64,000 nucleotides of DNA. Source: Burkholderia diffusa (lineage in GTDB: Bacteria; Pseudomonadota; Gammaproteobacteria; Burkholderiales; Burkholderiaceae). Positions 47,608-57,146 of this stretch are shown one piece after another. The stretch's first letter is position 1, and the number at the start of each line of letters is the position of its first letter. The notes under the pieces were generated by a model. It made no database searches. It was given only the letters and a program-made list of their open reading frames with translations, and was not told the origin of the DNA. Position numbers and translations under genes: made by a program. Location: assembly GCF_902499115.1 (NCBI RefSeq), contig NZ_CABVPN010000027.1, positions 1 to 64,000 of the forward strand. The letters are read 5' to 3'.

Positions 47608-48099
47608 CTAATGCCGCCGCAATCCGCCACCCCCGCTCATGCCACCGAATGAATGCATGCCGCCGAACCCGTGGCCCCCGCCGCCGATGAACGGGCCGCG
47701 GTGAAAGCCCGACCCCATCGGCATGCCGAAGTGGCGATGATCCATCCGGTTGAAGTGATCGAAGTGGTGGAAATGACGGAACCGATCGACGAAGATGAAG
47801 CTCACGCCCGCGCCGATGAAAAGCGGCGGCCCCCAGTACCACGGGTCGGGATACGGATAGGCCGCCGCCGGGTACCACAGCACGCTGCCGTCGTCGCTTT
47901 GCACGATCTGCCATGTGCCATCGCGTTGCAGGCACGCCCGCCCTACGATTTGCTGTTCCGTGCCGTCGATGTTCGCGTGCGCGACGACCGCGCGGCAGTT
48001 TGTGCCGTAGTCCGGCAATTCGTCGTCCATTTGCGCAAGGACAGGCGCGGAAAGACAAAGACAGACGATGCCTATTCCGAATCGAAACACGGTGCACAT
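47608..48099 (-). CDS. Secreted Gly/His-rich protein of unknown function
   Basis: Predicted 163-residue exported protein. The signal peptide ends SAPVLAQ. The mature N-terminal part has a CRAVVAHANIDGTEQQIVGRACLQRDGTWQIV stretch with two Cys that may pair, followed by WYPAAAYPYPDPWYWGPP, a hydrophobic segment, and a tail of His, Phe and Gly (FRHFHHFDHFNRMDHRHFG, then GGGGHGFGGMHSFGGMS). The tail could bind metal. GGGAG precedes ATG 48099. Similar short envelope proteins are common in Burkholderia; function is not known. Confidence 0.65.
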   Translation of the reverse strand: MCTVFRFGIGIVCLCLSAPVLAQMDDELPDYGTNCRAVVAHANIDGTEQQIVGRACLQRDGTWQIVQSDDGSVLWYPAAAYPYPDPWYWGPPLFIGAGVSFIFVDRFRHFHHFDHFNRMDHRHFGMPMGSGFHRGPFIGGGGHGFGGMHSFGGMSGGGGLRRH

Positions 48100-48323
48100 G
48101 ATCGGCTCCCGCATTGTTGCCCCCGACCACTCCACCACCGGTGTCACTGGCGGCGCCCGGCACGCCGGTTTGCTTGCGCAAGATTCATCGCGCGGCGGTA
48201 ACGGGCCGCCGCTTCGTATCGGGTCTCCTGACAGCAGAACGAAGCAGCACGCCCGGTTATTCCAGGGGTCGGGATGCGAATGAAGGAAGCGGGAACCGTC
48301 GGCAATCGTTGCCGCGGTGAGCG

Positions 48324-48836
48324 TCAACCCGGGCGTTTGACGACGTGGTAGACAGCCGCTGCCGTGACCCCGAATACCAGATGGGCAACCAGCGTGATCG
48401 CGCCGCGAACCGCGATGAACCACGGAAAGATCGCCGTGAAGGCGTGAAGGTTGACGCCGTACAGGATGAGTCCAAACACGCCGCCTGCGAAAAGCGCGGC
48501 CCCGAGCGACATGTTCCGCACCACCATCGCCAGCACGGCCGCATAGGCAAGCGAGAGCGCGGCATGCACGAGTGTCGCGACACCCATGACGATCGGATCG
48601 AAGCCGGTGGACGTTCCGAGCACGCTGCGCCCCATCACGATGGCTGCAGTCAGGCGCGCGTCGCGAAACAGGTTCCGGATGGCATCATCGCCGGCGATCG
48701 ACCAGAGCAGCAGCTCGATGACGGTCGACGCGACCGCCGCGCCAAACGCCGCCCAGAGAATCGGGACCGGACTGGCTTGTTTCAATTGGCGCCCCCATGG
48801 CGACCGGCGGTTGCATCGACGCGGCGTGCGGCCCAT
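48324..48836 (-). CDS. Integral membrane protein of unknown function
   Basis: Predicted 170-residue protein with four hydrophobic helices (IAGDDAIRNLFRDARLTAAIVMG follows the first; then LVHAALSLAYAAVLAMVV, ALFAGGVFGLILYGVNLHAF and GAITLVAHLVFGVTAAAVYHVV). No known motif. The NLHAFTAIFPWF segment between helices 3 and 4 is notable. Start is uncertain; the first 20 residues are basic and may be an artefact, with a TTG near 48785 as the alternative. Confidence 0.65.
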   Translation of the reverse strand: MGRTPRRCNRRSPWGRQLKQASPVPILWAAFGAAVASTVIELLLWSIAGDDAIRNLFRDARLTAAIVMGRSVLGTSTGFDPIVMGVATLVHAALSLAYAAVLAMVVRNMSLGAALFAGGVFGLILYGVNLHAFTAIFPWFIAVRGAITLVAHLVFGVTAAAVYHVVKRPG

Positions 48837-48897
48837 CCGCTGCGACTACGATCGGGCAACGCGTGCGTGCGATACCGACCCGGCCCGCCACGCAACG

Positions 48898-49560
48898 TTA
48901 CGACGCCCCTTCGCAGTCCGTCCAGTACGCAAACGGATCGCGATGCTTGGGATAGTTCTCGTCAAGCCATTTCAGCAACGTCGCACGGGCATTGTCCATA
49001 TCGGCCTTCAGCGACGAGGTCGTCAATTCGTGCACTTCGATTGACTTTTCCCGATCGATCACGAAGCAGTTCCAGTCGGGGCCATCGAGATCCGGATCGT
49101 CGGACGCCTTCGATGACTTGCCCCAGCCGAACCCCTTGCGGGCGTCGATGTAGTACCGCGGGTTCACTTTCAGATACGACATCTCGCCGCCCTGCAGGCT
49201 GCTCTCTGCGCGCAGCACGTCGTGTCCGTCGACGATCTGCGTGACTTCCGGAAGCCGGCGCGATCGCCATCCGGCAGGCAGCTTCGCGATGGCCTGAACG
49301 CTATCGTACGTCCCCCACTCGAGGCCCCACGCTTCGGCCATGCGCTTCATGAACGCGTCCGCACCCGGATAGCCGCGCAACTGGATTCTGGTCGATAGCG
49401 TCACTTCCACCCGGCCGTCGGCGTCGGTAGACACATCGTCCCCCGCCGCATCGAACGGATTGCCCGGGCGTGACGCGCTCTTCGCATCCGCCGGCGCAAT
49501 GCCCGAGAACAACTGATCGAGCGCAGCACGCGCTTTCGACGACTTGTCTGGTCTGTTCAT
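48898..49560 (-). CDS. Conserved hypothetical soluble protein
   Basis: Predicted 220-residue cytosolic protein. No signal peptide or helix in the membrane. It has a low-complexity start (residues 1-45), then a mixed region with ADGRVEVTLSTRIQLRGYPGADAFMKRMAEAWGLEWG and an acidic C-terminal half with DGPDWNCFVIDREKSIEVHELTTSS. Family not recognised. GGAGG with good spacing favours ATG 49560 over ATG 49578. It is 62 bases from the previous gene on the same strand. Confidence 0.65.
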   Translation of the reverse strand: MNRPDKSSKARAALDQLFSGIAPADAKSASRPGNPFDAAGDDVSTDADGRVEVTLSTRIQLRGYPGADAFMKRMAEAWGLEWGTYDSVQAIAKLPAGWRSRRLPEVTQIVDGHDVLRAESSLQGGEMSYLKVNPRYYIDARKGFGWGKSSKASDDPDLDGPDWNCFVIDREKSIEVHELTTSSLKADMDNARATLLKWLDENYPKHRDPFAYWTDCEGAS

Positions 49561-49730
49561 CGTGTACCTCCGGTGCATCCGAACGACTGCAAAATTACTC
49601 GATTTACGTTCATCTCTCCAACCTCATCATTTTCCGCGGTCGCATTGTCGACGATCCCGCGGCCCATCTGTATGTATCCACGCACAGGCCTCGGGCGCGC
49701 CGCCGAAGCAGGCCCCCACGCCCACACAAC

Positions 49731-50717
49731 CTAACTCTGTTCCCCCAGCGCCGCCCGCATCCGCTCCATCAACGCGAGCACCTCCGGCCGATTCTCCCCC
49801 TTCGCATGCACGAAGTGATAACGGAGCGGCGAATCGACCTCACGACGGCTCACCCGAACGAGCTCGCTGCGCTTCAGATATGCGTCCGCGAGCGGCGTTC
49901 GCGCCAGCGCCACGCCGAGCCCGGCTTCGGCTGCCGCCAGCACCAGGTTGTAATCCTCGAAACGGCGATCCTGCGCCCGCGGCTTGAACGGAATGCCCAG
50001 CGACTCGAACCAGGTGCGCCATCCGGTCACGTCGGAATCGTGCAGCAGCGGCATCTCGAGCAGCGCGGCATCGCCGCGCCGGCGGCGCATCTTTGCCAGT
50101 TGCGCGGCGAGCCGCGGATGCGCGACCGGATAAAGCCGTTCCGGCATGAATGCGCGCGTCTCAAGCTGACGCCAGTTGCCGCGCCCATACCGGATCGACA
50201 GATCCGCTTCGCCGCCTGCGATATCGACGTTGCGAAGCTCGATGCCGAGTTCGATGCGCAACGCGGGTGCCTCGCTCTCGAGCGCCTGCTGCCGCTCGAG
50301 CAGCCAGAGCTGCGCGAATGCCGGCACCACACTCATCCTGACCAGTCGCGGTGTACGCGGCGAGCGCCACTGATCGGCCGCGCTGTCGATGATCGCAAAC
50401 GCCTGTTCGATCCGCCCGACGAAGCGCTGCCCGTCCGGCGTCAGGCGCACGCCGCGTGCATGACGTTCGAACAGTGCCATGCCCAGCCAGTTTTCCACGG
50501 CGGCCACCCGCCGGCTGATCGCGCCGTGCGTCACGCCGGAGACGTCTGCGGCCGCCAGGAACGAACCCTGACGCGCAACCGTACACACGGTCTCCAGGCT
50601 GGCGAGCGGCGGCCGCGGGCCAGGTGCCGGCGCGGCAAGCGGCAGCGCATCCGTCACCTGACGTGCGCGCGCCGGACTCGCGGCTCGCCGCCGAACCGAG
50701 CTGTGAGTCATGGTCAT
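49731..50717 (-). CDS. LysR-family regulator
   Basis: Predicted 328-residue regulator with a longer than usual basic and Pro-rich N-terminal tail (about 35 residues) before the winged helix LASLETVCTVARQGSFLAAADVSGVTHGAISRRVAAVENWLG. The effector domain follows, with the GEADLSIRYGRGNW segment typical of the GcvA-like subgroup. It is divergent from an EamA exporter with only 57 bases between, so it probably controls that gene. An in-frame ATG two codons later is an equal start. Confidence 0.88.
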   Translation of the reverse strand: MTMTHSSVRRRAASPARARQVTDALPLAAPAPGPRPPLASLETVCTVARQGSFLAAADVSGVTHGAISRRVAAVENWLGMALFERHARGVRLTPDGQRFVGRIEQAFAIIDSAADQWRSPRTPRLVRMSVVPAFAQLWLLERQQALESEAPALRIELGIELRNVDIAGGEADLSIRYGRGNWRQLETRAFMPERLYPVAHPRLAAQLAKMRRRRGDAALLEMPLLHDSDVTGWRTWFESLGIPFKPRAQDRRFEDYNLVLAAAEAGLGVALARTPLADAYLKRSELVRVSRREVDSPLRYHFVHAKGENRPEVLALMERMRAALGEQS

Positions 50718-50774
50718 ATCTGGATGTTGATCTGTGCGCTAGCTTAACATCTCGCGACATCGCACCATTGCCGC

Positions 50775-51695
50775 ATGAATACCCTTTCCTCACCGTCGTC
50801 GCGCGGCGCGCGACAACCGCTCGTCGCGGCAGGCGCGGTCGCGTTCACGATCATGTCGTGGGCCTCCGCATTCCCGTTCATCCGGATCGGCCTGCACGGC
50901 CTGGCGCCCCTGCAACTCGCGGCGGCGCGCTTTGCTACCGCCGCGTTGCTCGTGATCGCGTGGCTTGCATGGCGACGGCCTCCAAGGCCCACGAAACGCG
51001 ATGCGTTGCGCTTCCTGGCCTGCGGTTTCCTCGGCATCGCACTCTATAACGCACTGCTCAATACCGGCGAGCAAACCGTATCGGCCGGCGCGGCGAGTTT
51101 CATCGTGAACACGCTGCCGATCTTCACCGCGCTGCTTGCCGCGATGTTTCTCGGCGAACGATTCAATCGGTGGGGATGGCTCGGTTCGCTGGTCAGCCTC
51201 GCCGGCATCGGCGTAATTGCGCACGGGCAGCCGGGCGGGCTTGTGCTCGGCTCGGGGAGCACGCTGATTCTCGGTGCGGCCCTGTGTTCGGCGAGCTATT
51301 TCGTGTTGCAGCGGCGGCTGATTCCCGTATACGGCGCGCTGCCCTGCGCCGCGTACACGCTGCTGGCCGGTGCGCTGCTGCTCACGCCCTGGCTGCCCGG
51401 CGCGCTCGACTCGCTCGGCGGCGCGTCGCACGACACGACGCTGGCGGTATTGATCCTCGGCGTATTTCCCGCGGCACTCGGTTACGCGACCTGGACCTTC
51501 GCACTCGGCTACTTCGGTGCGGCGCGCGCCGCCAACTTTCTCTATCTTACGCCAGCGGTGGCGACAGCTCTGTCGATGATGCTGACGGGCGAGCGGCCCG
51601 GCATCGAGACGGTATGCGGCGGCCTGCTGGCGATTGCCGGCGTGATCCTGGTCGCCTTGCGCGGGCGGTCGCAGGGTCGCGATCGCAACGCGTAA
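50775..51695 (+). CDS. EamA-family (DMT superfamily) exporter
   Basis: Predicted 306-residue inner-membrane protein with ten helices in two EamA units. FTIMSWASAFPFIRIGLHGLAPLQLAAARF begins the first; NTGEQTVSAGAASFIVNTLPIFTALLAAMFLGERF ends it, and the second repeats with ANFLYLTPAVATALSMMLTGERPG. The GER/GERP helix-cap motifs are typical of RhaT/EamA exporters. Divergent LysR suggests induction by its substrate. Base composition is normal for the window, unlike the EamA gene at 9.6-10.5 kb. Confidence 0.88.
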   Translation: MNTLSSPSSRGARQPLVAAGAVAFTIMSWASAFPFIRIGLHGLAPLQLAAARFATAALLVIAWLAWRRPPRPTKRDALRFLACGFLGIALYNALLNTGEQTVSAGAASFIVNTLPIFTALLAAMFLGERFNRWGWLGSLVSLAGIGVIAHGQPGGLVLGSGSTLILGAALCSASYFVLQRRLIPVYGALPCAAYTLLAGALLLTPWLPGALDSLGGASHDTTLAVLILGVFPAALGYATWTFALGYFGAARAANFLYLTPAVATALSMMLTGERPGIETVCGGLLAIAGVILVALRGRSQGRDRNA

Positions 51696-52288
51696 CCTCA
51701 CCTGTCCGTCGAGCCGGAAGCGGGCAGGCCCAGGCGAACTCCGGTATCTGCGGAGCCGAGTGCAATGTGCGGGCCGTCGGCCTGCGCCAATTCGTCGATG
51801 CCGACGGGCTTGACCGTTAGTTGCGCTCGACAGATGTCGCACTCTAGGAAGCTTTTCCATGAACCCGGCTGCGCGATGGCGAGCGCCCAAACTGTGCAGA
51901 CAAATCGACCGAACAGTTCCCGACTGACCGCACGTCAGTGTCCATGGCTTCGCCCCTGCGACCGGCCGAATAATGGATACCGTCGTAAGGCCATCGACAG
52001 CGAATCGCAGCCTTTGGCTCGCTGCGGCGCACGATTTCCGGCATCCGGCACCCTGGCAGTCCGGGCGCCGAACCGTGCCGCGCCGCCCACTACGCGATTC
52101 GCCGCGGCGCGCAAAATCGGCTTCGGATATATTCATACGAATTGCATGGCGTCAGGCGCGGGGCAGTCGCTCGCCCGGGCGGCATGCAAGCGAAGCCCAT
52201 GATGGGTACGGAGACTCGTCCGATCGCCCCGGCCCGCAGCCGGCCGGTCGAGACGTCAATAGAAAGACATTCAATTCGGAGATGGCAG
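51696..52288. other. Intergenic stretch upstream of the amino-acid-binding protein gene
   Basis: 593 bases with no supported gene. The AT-rich region at about 52090-52150 and 52255-52280 is the likely promoter of the downstream gene. The 51720-51990 part reads weakly on both strands and shows no family pattern. Confidence 0.5.
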
Positions 52289-53443
52289 ATGGAACGAAGC
52301 ACTGTCGGCATGCGCTGCAAACCCCTGATCACCGTCGCACTGGCCGCCGCCGCGTTCGCGGCCGCGTCGACCGCGATGGCCGACCAGGTCGTGAAGATCG
52401 GCAGCGTGGAACCGACGACGGGCGGCATCTCGCACCTCGGCAAGGACAACGAGAACGGCGCGCGCCTCGCGGTCGAGGAAATCAACGCGAAGGGGCTGAC
52501 GATTGGCGGCAAGAAGGTCACGCTGCAGCTCGACGCACAGGATGACGCGGCCGACCCGCGCCAGGCCACCCAGGTCGCGCAGAAGCTCGTCGACGACAAG
52601 GTCGTCGCCGTCATCGGCCACCTGAACTCGGGCACGTCGATCCCGGCGTCGAAGATCTACAGCGACGCGGGCATCGTGCAGATCTCGCCGTCGGCCACGA
52701 ACCCCACCTACACGCAGCAAGGCTTCAAGACGACCTACCGCGTCGTCGCGACCGACGCGCAGCAGGGCCCGGCGCTCGCGAGCTACGCGCAGTCGAAGGG
52801 CGTGAAGAGCGTGGCGGTGATCGACGATTCGACCGCCTATGGCCAGGGTCTCGCAAACGAGTTCGAGAAGAAGGCGAAAGCGCTCGGCCTGAAGGTGCTG
52901 TCGCACGACGCGACCAACGACAAGGCGGTCGACTTCCGCGCGATTCTGACGAAGGTCAAGGGCGAGAACCCGGACGCGATCATGTACGGCGGCATGGACG
53001 CCACCGGCGGCCCGCTCGCGAAGCAGGCGAAGCAGCTCGGCCTGCGCGCGAAGATCCTGTCCGGCGACGGCGTGTGCACCGACTCGCTCGCCGAACTGGC
53101 CGGCCCGGCGGCAGACAACGTGCTGTGCTCGCAGGCCGGCGCCGCGCTCGAGAAGATGCCGGGCGGCGCGGCGTTCCTCGCCAAGTATCAGAAGCGCTTC
53201 AACCAGGGTATCAAGTTCGATGCGCCGTTCGCGTACGACGCGGTCTACATCGCGGTTGACGCGATGAAGCGCGCGAACTCGACGGACGCGGCGAAGATCC
53301 TCGCGGCGATGCCGTCGACGAAGTATGAAGGCGTGATCGGCACGACGACGTTCGACGCGAAGGGCGACCTGACGCACGGGATCATCTCGATCTACGGCTA
53401 CAAGAGCGGCAAGAAGACCTTCCTCGACCAGGTGAAGATGTAA
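52289..53443 (+). CDS. Branched-chain amino-acid ABC transporter binding protein (LivJ/LivK)
   Basis: Predicted 384-residue periplasmic binding protein of the LIV family. The signal peptide ends STAMAD. VVKIGSVEPTTGGISHLGKDNENGARLAVEEINAKG, VAVIGHLNSGTSIPASKIYSDAGIVQISPSATNP and SVAVIDDSTAYGQGLANEFEKKAK are the standard segments. GGAGAT precedes ATG 52289. The permease and ATPase genes are not beside it, so it works with a transporter encoded elsewhere. Leucine, isoleucine or valine is likely, but this family also binds other amides and aromatic acids. Confidence 0.92.
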   Translation: MERSTVGMRCKPLITVALAAAAFAAASTAMADQVVKIGSVEPTTGGISHLGKDNENGARLAVEEINAKGLTIGGKKVTLQLDAQDDAADPRQATQVAQKLVDDKVVAVIGHLNSGTSIPASKIYSDAGIVQISPSATNPTYTQQGFKTTYRVVATDAQQGPALASYAQSKGVKSVAVIDDSTAYGQGLANEFEKKAKALGLKVLSHDATNDKAVDFRAILTKVKGENPDAIMYGGMDATGGPLAKQAKQLGLRAKILSGDGVCTDSLAELAGPAADNVLCSQAGAALEKMPGGAAFLAKYQKRFNQGIKFDAPFAYDAVYIAVDAMKRANSTDAAKILAAMPSTKYEGVIGTTTFDAKGDLTHGIISIYGYKSGKKTFLDQVKM

Positions 53444-53531
53444 CGCCCCGCGACGCCGGCACGACGGGAACGCCATCCGTCGGCGCCGGCGCCGTGCGGT
53501 GCCGATTCAAGTTTTGCGGAGATGAAGCAAC

Positions 53532-53834
53532 ATGTGTGCAATGGCGTATGCGGAATTTCAACAGGAGTTGAAGAAAGCGCAGTTGACGGCTCGGGAATTC
53601 GCCCGCCTGATCCGGATGAACGAAAGTTCCATCACGAACTATTCGAGCAAGGGCACCGTCCCTTCCCACCTCGCGGTCATCGCGACCCTGATCGGTGCGC
53701 TGGCCGCGCACGAGATCGATTTCCGGCACGTCATCGGTAAAACGGGTATCGAGCCTAAACGGCCGCGCGGCGTCGGTGCGTTTCCGGCAGCGCGCAAGCC
53801 GCGCGTGCGGAAGACCGCGAAAGCCGGCTCGTGA
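53532..53834 (+). CDS. Small helix-turn-helix protein
   Basis: Predicted 100-residue protein with an XRE-like helix-turn-helix at about residues 14-45: LTAREFARLIRMNESSITNYSSKG. It has a basic tail KRPRGVGAFPAARKPRVRKTAK. Start is ATG 53532 or ATG 53541; a GGAG box lies 14-18 bases upstream. It is 88 bases behind the binding-protein gene on the same strand. Role unknown; it resembles phage or plasmid repressors, but no other phage gene is present. Confidence 0.7.
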   Translation: MCAMAYAEFQQELKKAQLTAREFARLIRMNESSITNYSSKGTVPSHLAVIATLIGALAAHEIDFRHVIGKTGIEPKRPRGVGAFPAARKPRVRKTAKAGS

Positions 53835-53934
53835 GCCGGGACGGGCGCCAGTCGCGGCATCGCACGTGTCGCTCGATCCTGCGCGCGCCCGATACCGTCA
53901 CGCCTGCTGCCGCGCCACACGCGCGGCCCGCCCG

Positions 53935-56900
53935 TCACCCCGCCGCACGCACGTGATCGAGCAGCGCCTGCAGCGGATGACGCACCTGCCGCGCGGACAT
54001 GCGCTTCACCTGGCTGCGGCACGAATACCCGGTCGCCAGCGCTTCGCCCTCCTCTTCCGGCGCATCGACATGCGCGGCCCACGATTGCGCATAGATCGCC
54101 TGCGACGTCTGCAGGTTGCGCGCCTCGTGCCCGTAGGTCCCCGACATCCCGCAGCAGCCGGCCGCCTGAACCGCCAGGCGCAGCCCGCGACGCGCGAACA
54201 CCTGTGCCCACTGCTTGCCGCTGTCCGGCGCGTTGGTCTTCTCGGTGCAATGCGGCAGCAGCCGATACGGTGCCGATACGCTGTCCGAACCCGCGCCCGC
54301 CGCCGCCTCCGGCAGCGCGTGCAGCAACCACTCCTGCGGCAGCGCAACCTTCGGCACGTCGGCGAGCCCCGTCACCTTCAGGTATTCCTGGCGATACGTG
54401 AGCGTCATCGCCGGATCGAGGCCGACCAGCGCGACGCCTGAGCGTGCGAGCGCGGCCAGTTGGGTCGCATTGCGAATCGCCGCCTGCTCGAACGCGCGAA
54501 GGAAGCCCTGCACGTGCAGCGCCTTGCCGTTCGGCGCGAGCGGCGCGAGCCACACCTGGAAGCCGACGCGCGCCGCCAGCTCGATCAGCGTCGCCAGTTG
54601 CTCGGTATCGAAATAGCGCGTGAACGTGTCCTGCACGATCACGACGCTGCGCGCGCGCTGCACATCGCTCAGCGCGGCGAGCGCCCGCGGATCGGCCGGC
54701 CGCACGTTCCACTGCCGGATCACGGCCGCGAGGTCAAAGCGGCTCAGGAGCGGGCTGTCGACCATACCGAGGTGCCGCTCGAGCAGCATGCGCACCCAGC
54801 CGGCGCGCATCAGGCCGTTGTACAGCGCGGGCACGCGCGCCATCCACGGCATCGTGAATTCGAGCGAGCCGATCAGGTAGTCGCGCAGCGGCCGCAGGTA
54901 GCGCTGGTGATACAGCTCGAGAAAACGCGAGCGAAACTCGGGCACGTTGACCTTGACCGGGCACTGCCCCGCACACGACTTGCACGCGAGACAGCCGGCC
55001 ATCGCGTCGTACACCTCGTGCGAGAAGTCGGCTTCCCCGCTGCGCGCGGCGCGGCTGTTGCGCCAGCGGGCAACGAGGCCACGCATGAACGGCTGCCGCG
55101 CGCGCGCCGCCGCGACGACGTCGATGCCGGCCTGTCCTTGCAGACGCAACCATTCGCGCATCAACGACGCGCGCCCCTTCGGCGACTGCACGCGTTCGCG
55201 CGTCACCTTCCACGACGGGCACATCGCGTCGTCCGGATCGAAGTTGTAGCACGCGCCGTTGCCGTTGCAGTGCATCGCCGTGCCGTAGCTCTGCCACACG
55301 CGCTCGTCGATCTGCCGGTCGTGGTCGCCGCGCGTCGGCACTTCGTCGATCTTCAGCAGCCGCAGCGTGTTGTCCGGCGGCGTCGCGATCTTGCCCGGGT
55401 TGAACTGGTTGTGCGGATCGAACGCGGCCTTCAGCTGCTGCAGCGACGGATACAGCTCTCCGAAGAACGCCGGCGCATATTCGGAGCGCACGCCCTTGCC
55501 GTGTTCGCCCCATAACAGGCCACCGTGCCGCCGCGTGAGTTCGGCCACCGCGTCCGACACCGGCCGCACCAGCGCGGCCTGCCGCGGGTCCTTCATGTCC
55601 AGCGCCGGGCGCACGTGCAGCACGCCCGCGTCGACGTGACCGAACATCCCGTACTGCAGCCCGTGGCCGTCGAGCAGCGCGCGGAATTCGGCGATATACG
55701 CGGCGAGATTCTCGGGCGGCACCGCCGTGTCCTCGACGAACGGTTGCGGGCGCGCCTCGCCCTGCACATTGCCGAGCAGGCCGACCGCGCGCTTGCGCAT
55801 CGCGTACACGCGCTTCACCGCGTCGTCGCCGGCCGCGAGCGTGTGCCCCAGCCGCTCGACGCTCGTGTCGGTGCGCAAATGCTCGACGAATGCACGCACG
55901 CGCGCATCGACGTCGTCGGCATCGTCGCCGCTGAATTCGATCAGGTTGATGCCGAGCGTCGGACGCGCGTCGTCCTGCGGAAAATACTCGGCCACGCTGC
56001 TCCACACGAAATCCTTCATCGCGAGCATCAGCACCTTCGAGTCGACCGTCTCGATCGACAGCGGCTTGAGTTCGAGCAGCGCACGCGCATCGCGCAGCGC
56101 GTCCATGAAGCCGGCGTAGCGCACGTTGACCAGCACCGAATACTTCGGGATCGGCAGCACGTTCAGCTTCGCCTCGACGACGAAGCCGAGCGAGCCTTCG
56201 GCGCCGCACAGCACGCTGTTCAGGTTGAAGCGGCCGTCCGGTTCGCGCAGGTGCGCGAGGTCATAGCCGGTCAGGCAGCGATTGAGCTTCGGAAACTTCG
56301 CTTCGATCAGCGCGGCCTTGTCGTCGCTGATGCGGCGCGCGGTGCGATAGACCTTGCCGATGCGGTCCTGCCGCGCGCAGCGGCGCTCCAGTTCGTCGTC
56401 CGCGAGCGCGTCGCTGTGCAAGTGCTCGCCGCCCATCAGCACGAAGTCGAGCGCGAGCACGTGGTCGCGTGTCTTGCCGTACGTGCAGCTGCCCTGCCCG
56501 CTCGCGTCGGTGTTGATCATCCCGCCGACCGTCGCACGGTTCGACGTCGACAGCTCGGGCGCGAAAAAGAGGCCATGCGGCTTCAGCGCGGCGTTGAGCT
56601 GGTCCTTGACGACGCCCGCCTGCACGCGCACCCAGCGCTCGTCCGCGTTGATTTCCAGAATCCGGTTCATGTTGCGCGACAGATCCACGACCACACCGTC
56701 GGTCAGCGACTGCCCGTTGGTGCCCGTGCCGCCGCCTCGCGCCGCCACCGCGACGTCGCGGTGCGCGGGCTCGGCGAGCAGCCGGGCCACCAGCCGGACG
56801 TCGTCCGCATGCGCGGGACAGATCACCGCTTGCGGCAGGCGCTGGTAGATCGAGTTGTCGGTGGCCTGAACCGTCCGATTCGCATGGTCCGCGCGGATTT

Positions 56901-56994
56901 CCCCGGCGAATCCGGCCGCCTGGAGGGCGGCGAGAAAGTCACGGTACGCGTTCGCGGGCGGGCTGGCGGGACGGGGCAACGGGGCGATCGACAT
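53935..56994 (-). CDS. ydiJ: YdiJ-type FAD/Fe-S D-2-hydroxyacid dehydrogenase
   Basis: Predicted 1019-residue fused enzyme, the length of E. coli YdiJ (1018). The N-terminal FAD-binding part has VAVAARGGGTGTNGQSLTDG and VDLSRNMNRI near residues 75-110, followed by the FAD-oxidase C domain. Near 665-676 is the iron-sulfur motif CLACKSCAGQCP, and near 948 the CCGMSGTYGHEARNL segment of the GlpC/HdrB-type cysteine domain. E. coli YdiJ oxidises D-2-hydroxyglutarate, which is the best guess here; D-lactate is the alternative. ATG 56994 (MSIAPLPRPASPPAN) is chosen because the family begins about here; the frame extends to 57123. Confidence 0.9.
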   Translation of the reverse strand: MSIAPLPRPASPPANAYRDFLAALQAAGFAGEIRADHANRTVQATDNSIYQRLPQAVICPAHADDVRLVARLLAEPAHRDVAVAARGGGTGTNGQSLTDGVVVDLSRNMNRILEINADERWVRVQAGVVKDQLNAALKPHGLFFAPELSTSNRATVGGMINTDASGQGSCTYGKTRDHVLALDFVLMGGEHLHSDALADDELERRCARQDRIGKVYRTARRISDDKAALIEAKFPKLNRCLTGYDLAHLREPDGRFNLNSVLCGAEGSLGFVVEAKLNVLPIPKYSVLVNVRYAGFMDALRDARALLELKPLSIETVDSKVLMLAMKDFVWSSVAEYFPQDDARPTLGINLIEFSGDDADDVDARVRAFVEHLRTDTSVERLGHTLAAGDDAVKRVYAMRKRAVGLLGNVQGEARPQPFVEDTAVPPENLAAYIAEFRALLDGHGLQYGMFGHVDAGVLHVRPALDMKDPRQAALVRPVSDAVAELTRRHGGLLWGEHGKGVRSEYAPAFFGELYPSLQQLKAAFDPHNQFNPGKIATPPDNTLRLLKIDEVPTRGDHDRQIDERVWQSYGTAMHCNGNGACYNFDPDDAMCPSWKVTRERVQSPKGRASLMREWLRLQGQAGIDVVAAARARQPFMRGLVARWRNSRAARSGEADFSHEVYDAMAGCLACKSCAGQCPVKVNVPEFRSRFLELYHQRYLRPLRDYLIGSLEFTMPWMARVPALYNGLMRAGWVRMLLERHLGMVDSPLLSRFDLAAVIRQWNVRPADPRALAALSDVQRARSVVIVQDTFTRYFDTEQLATLIELAARVGFQVWLAPLAPNGKALHVQGFLRAFEQAAIRNATQLAALARSGVALVGLDPAMTLTYRQEYLKVTGLADVPKVALPQEWLLHALPEAAAGAGSDSVSAPYRLLPHCTEKTNAPDSGKQWAQVFARRGLRLAVQAAGCCGMSGTYGHEARNLQTSQAIYAQSWAAHVDAPEEEGEALATGYSCRSQVKRMSARQVRHPLQALLDHVRAAG

Positions 56995-57146
56995 GGGGTA
57001 AAAGCGCAAGGTGGACGAACCGGTGTGCTCGCGTGCTCGGAAACATGAGTTTTGAGCAAGTTTCCACGCGACCGGGAATTCCAGTATCTTTGTAAATTCC
57101 GCGAGAAACAAACGAATTCTCATCCGGCGAATATTGCATAAAACTC

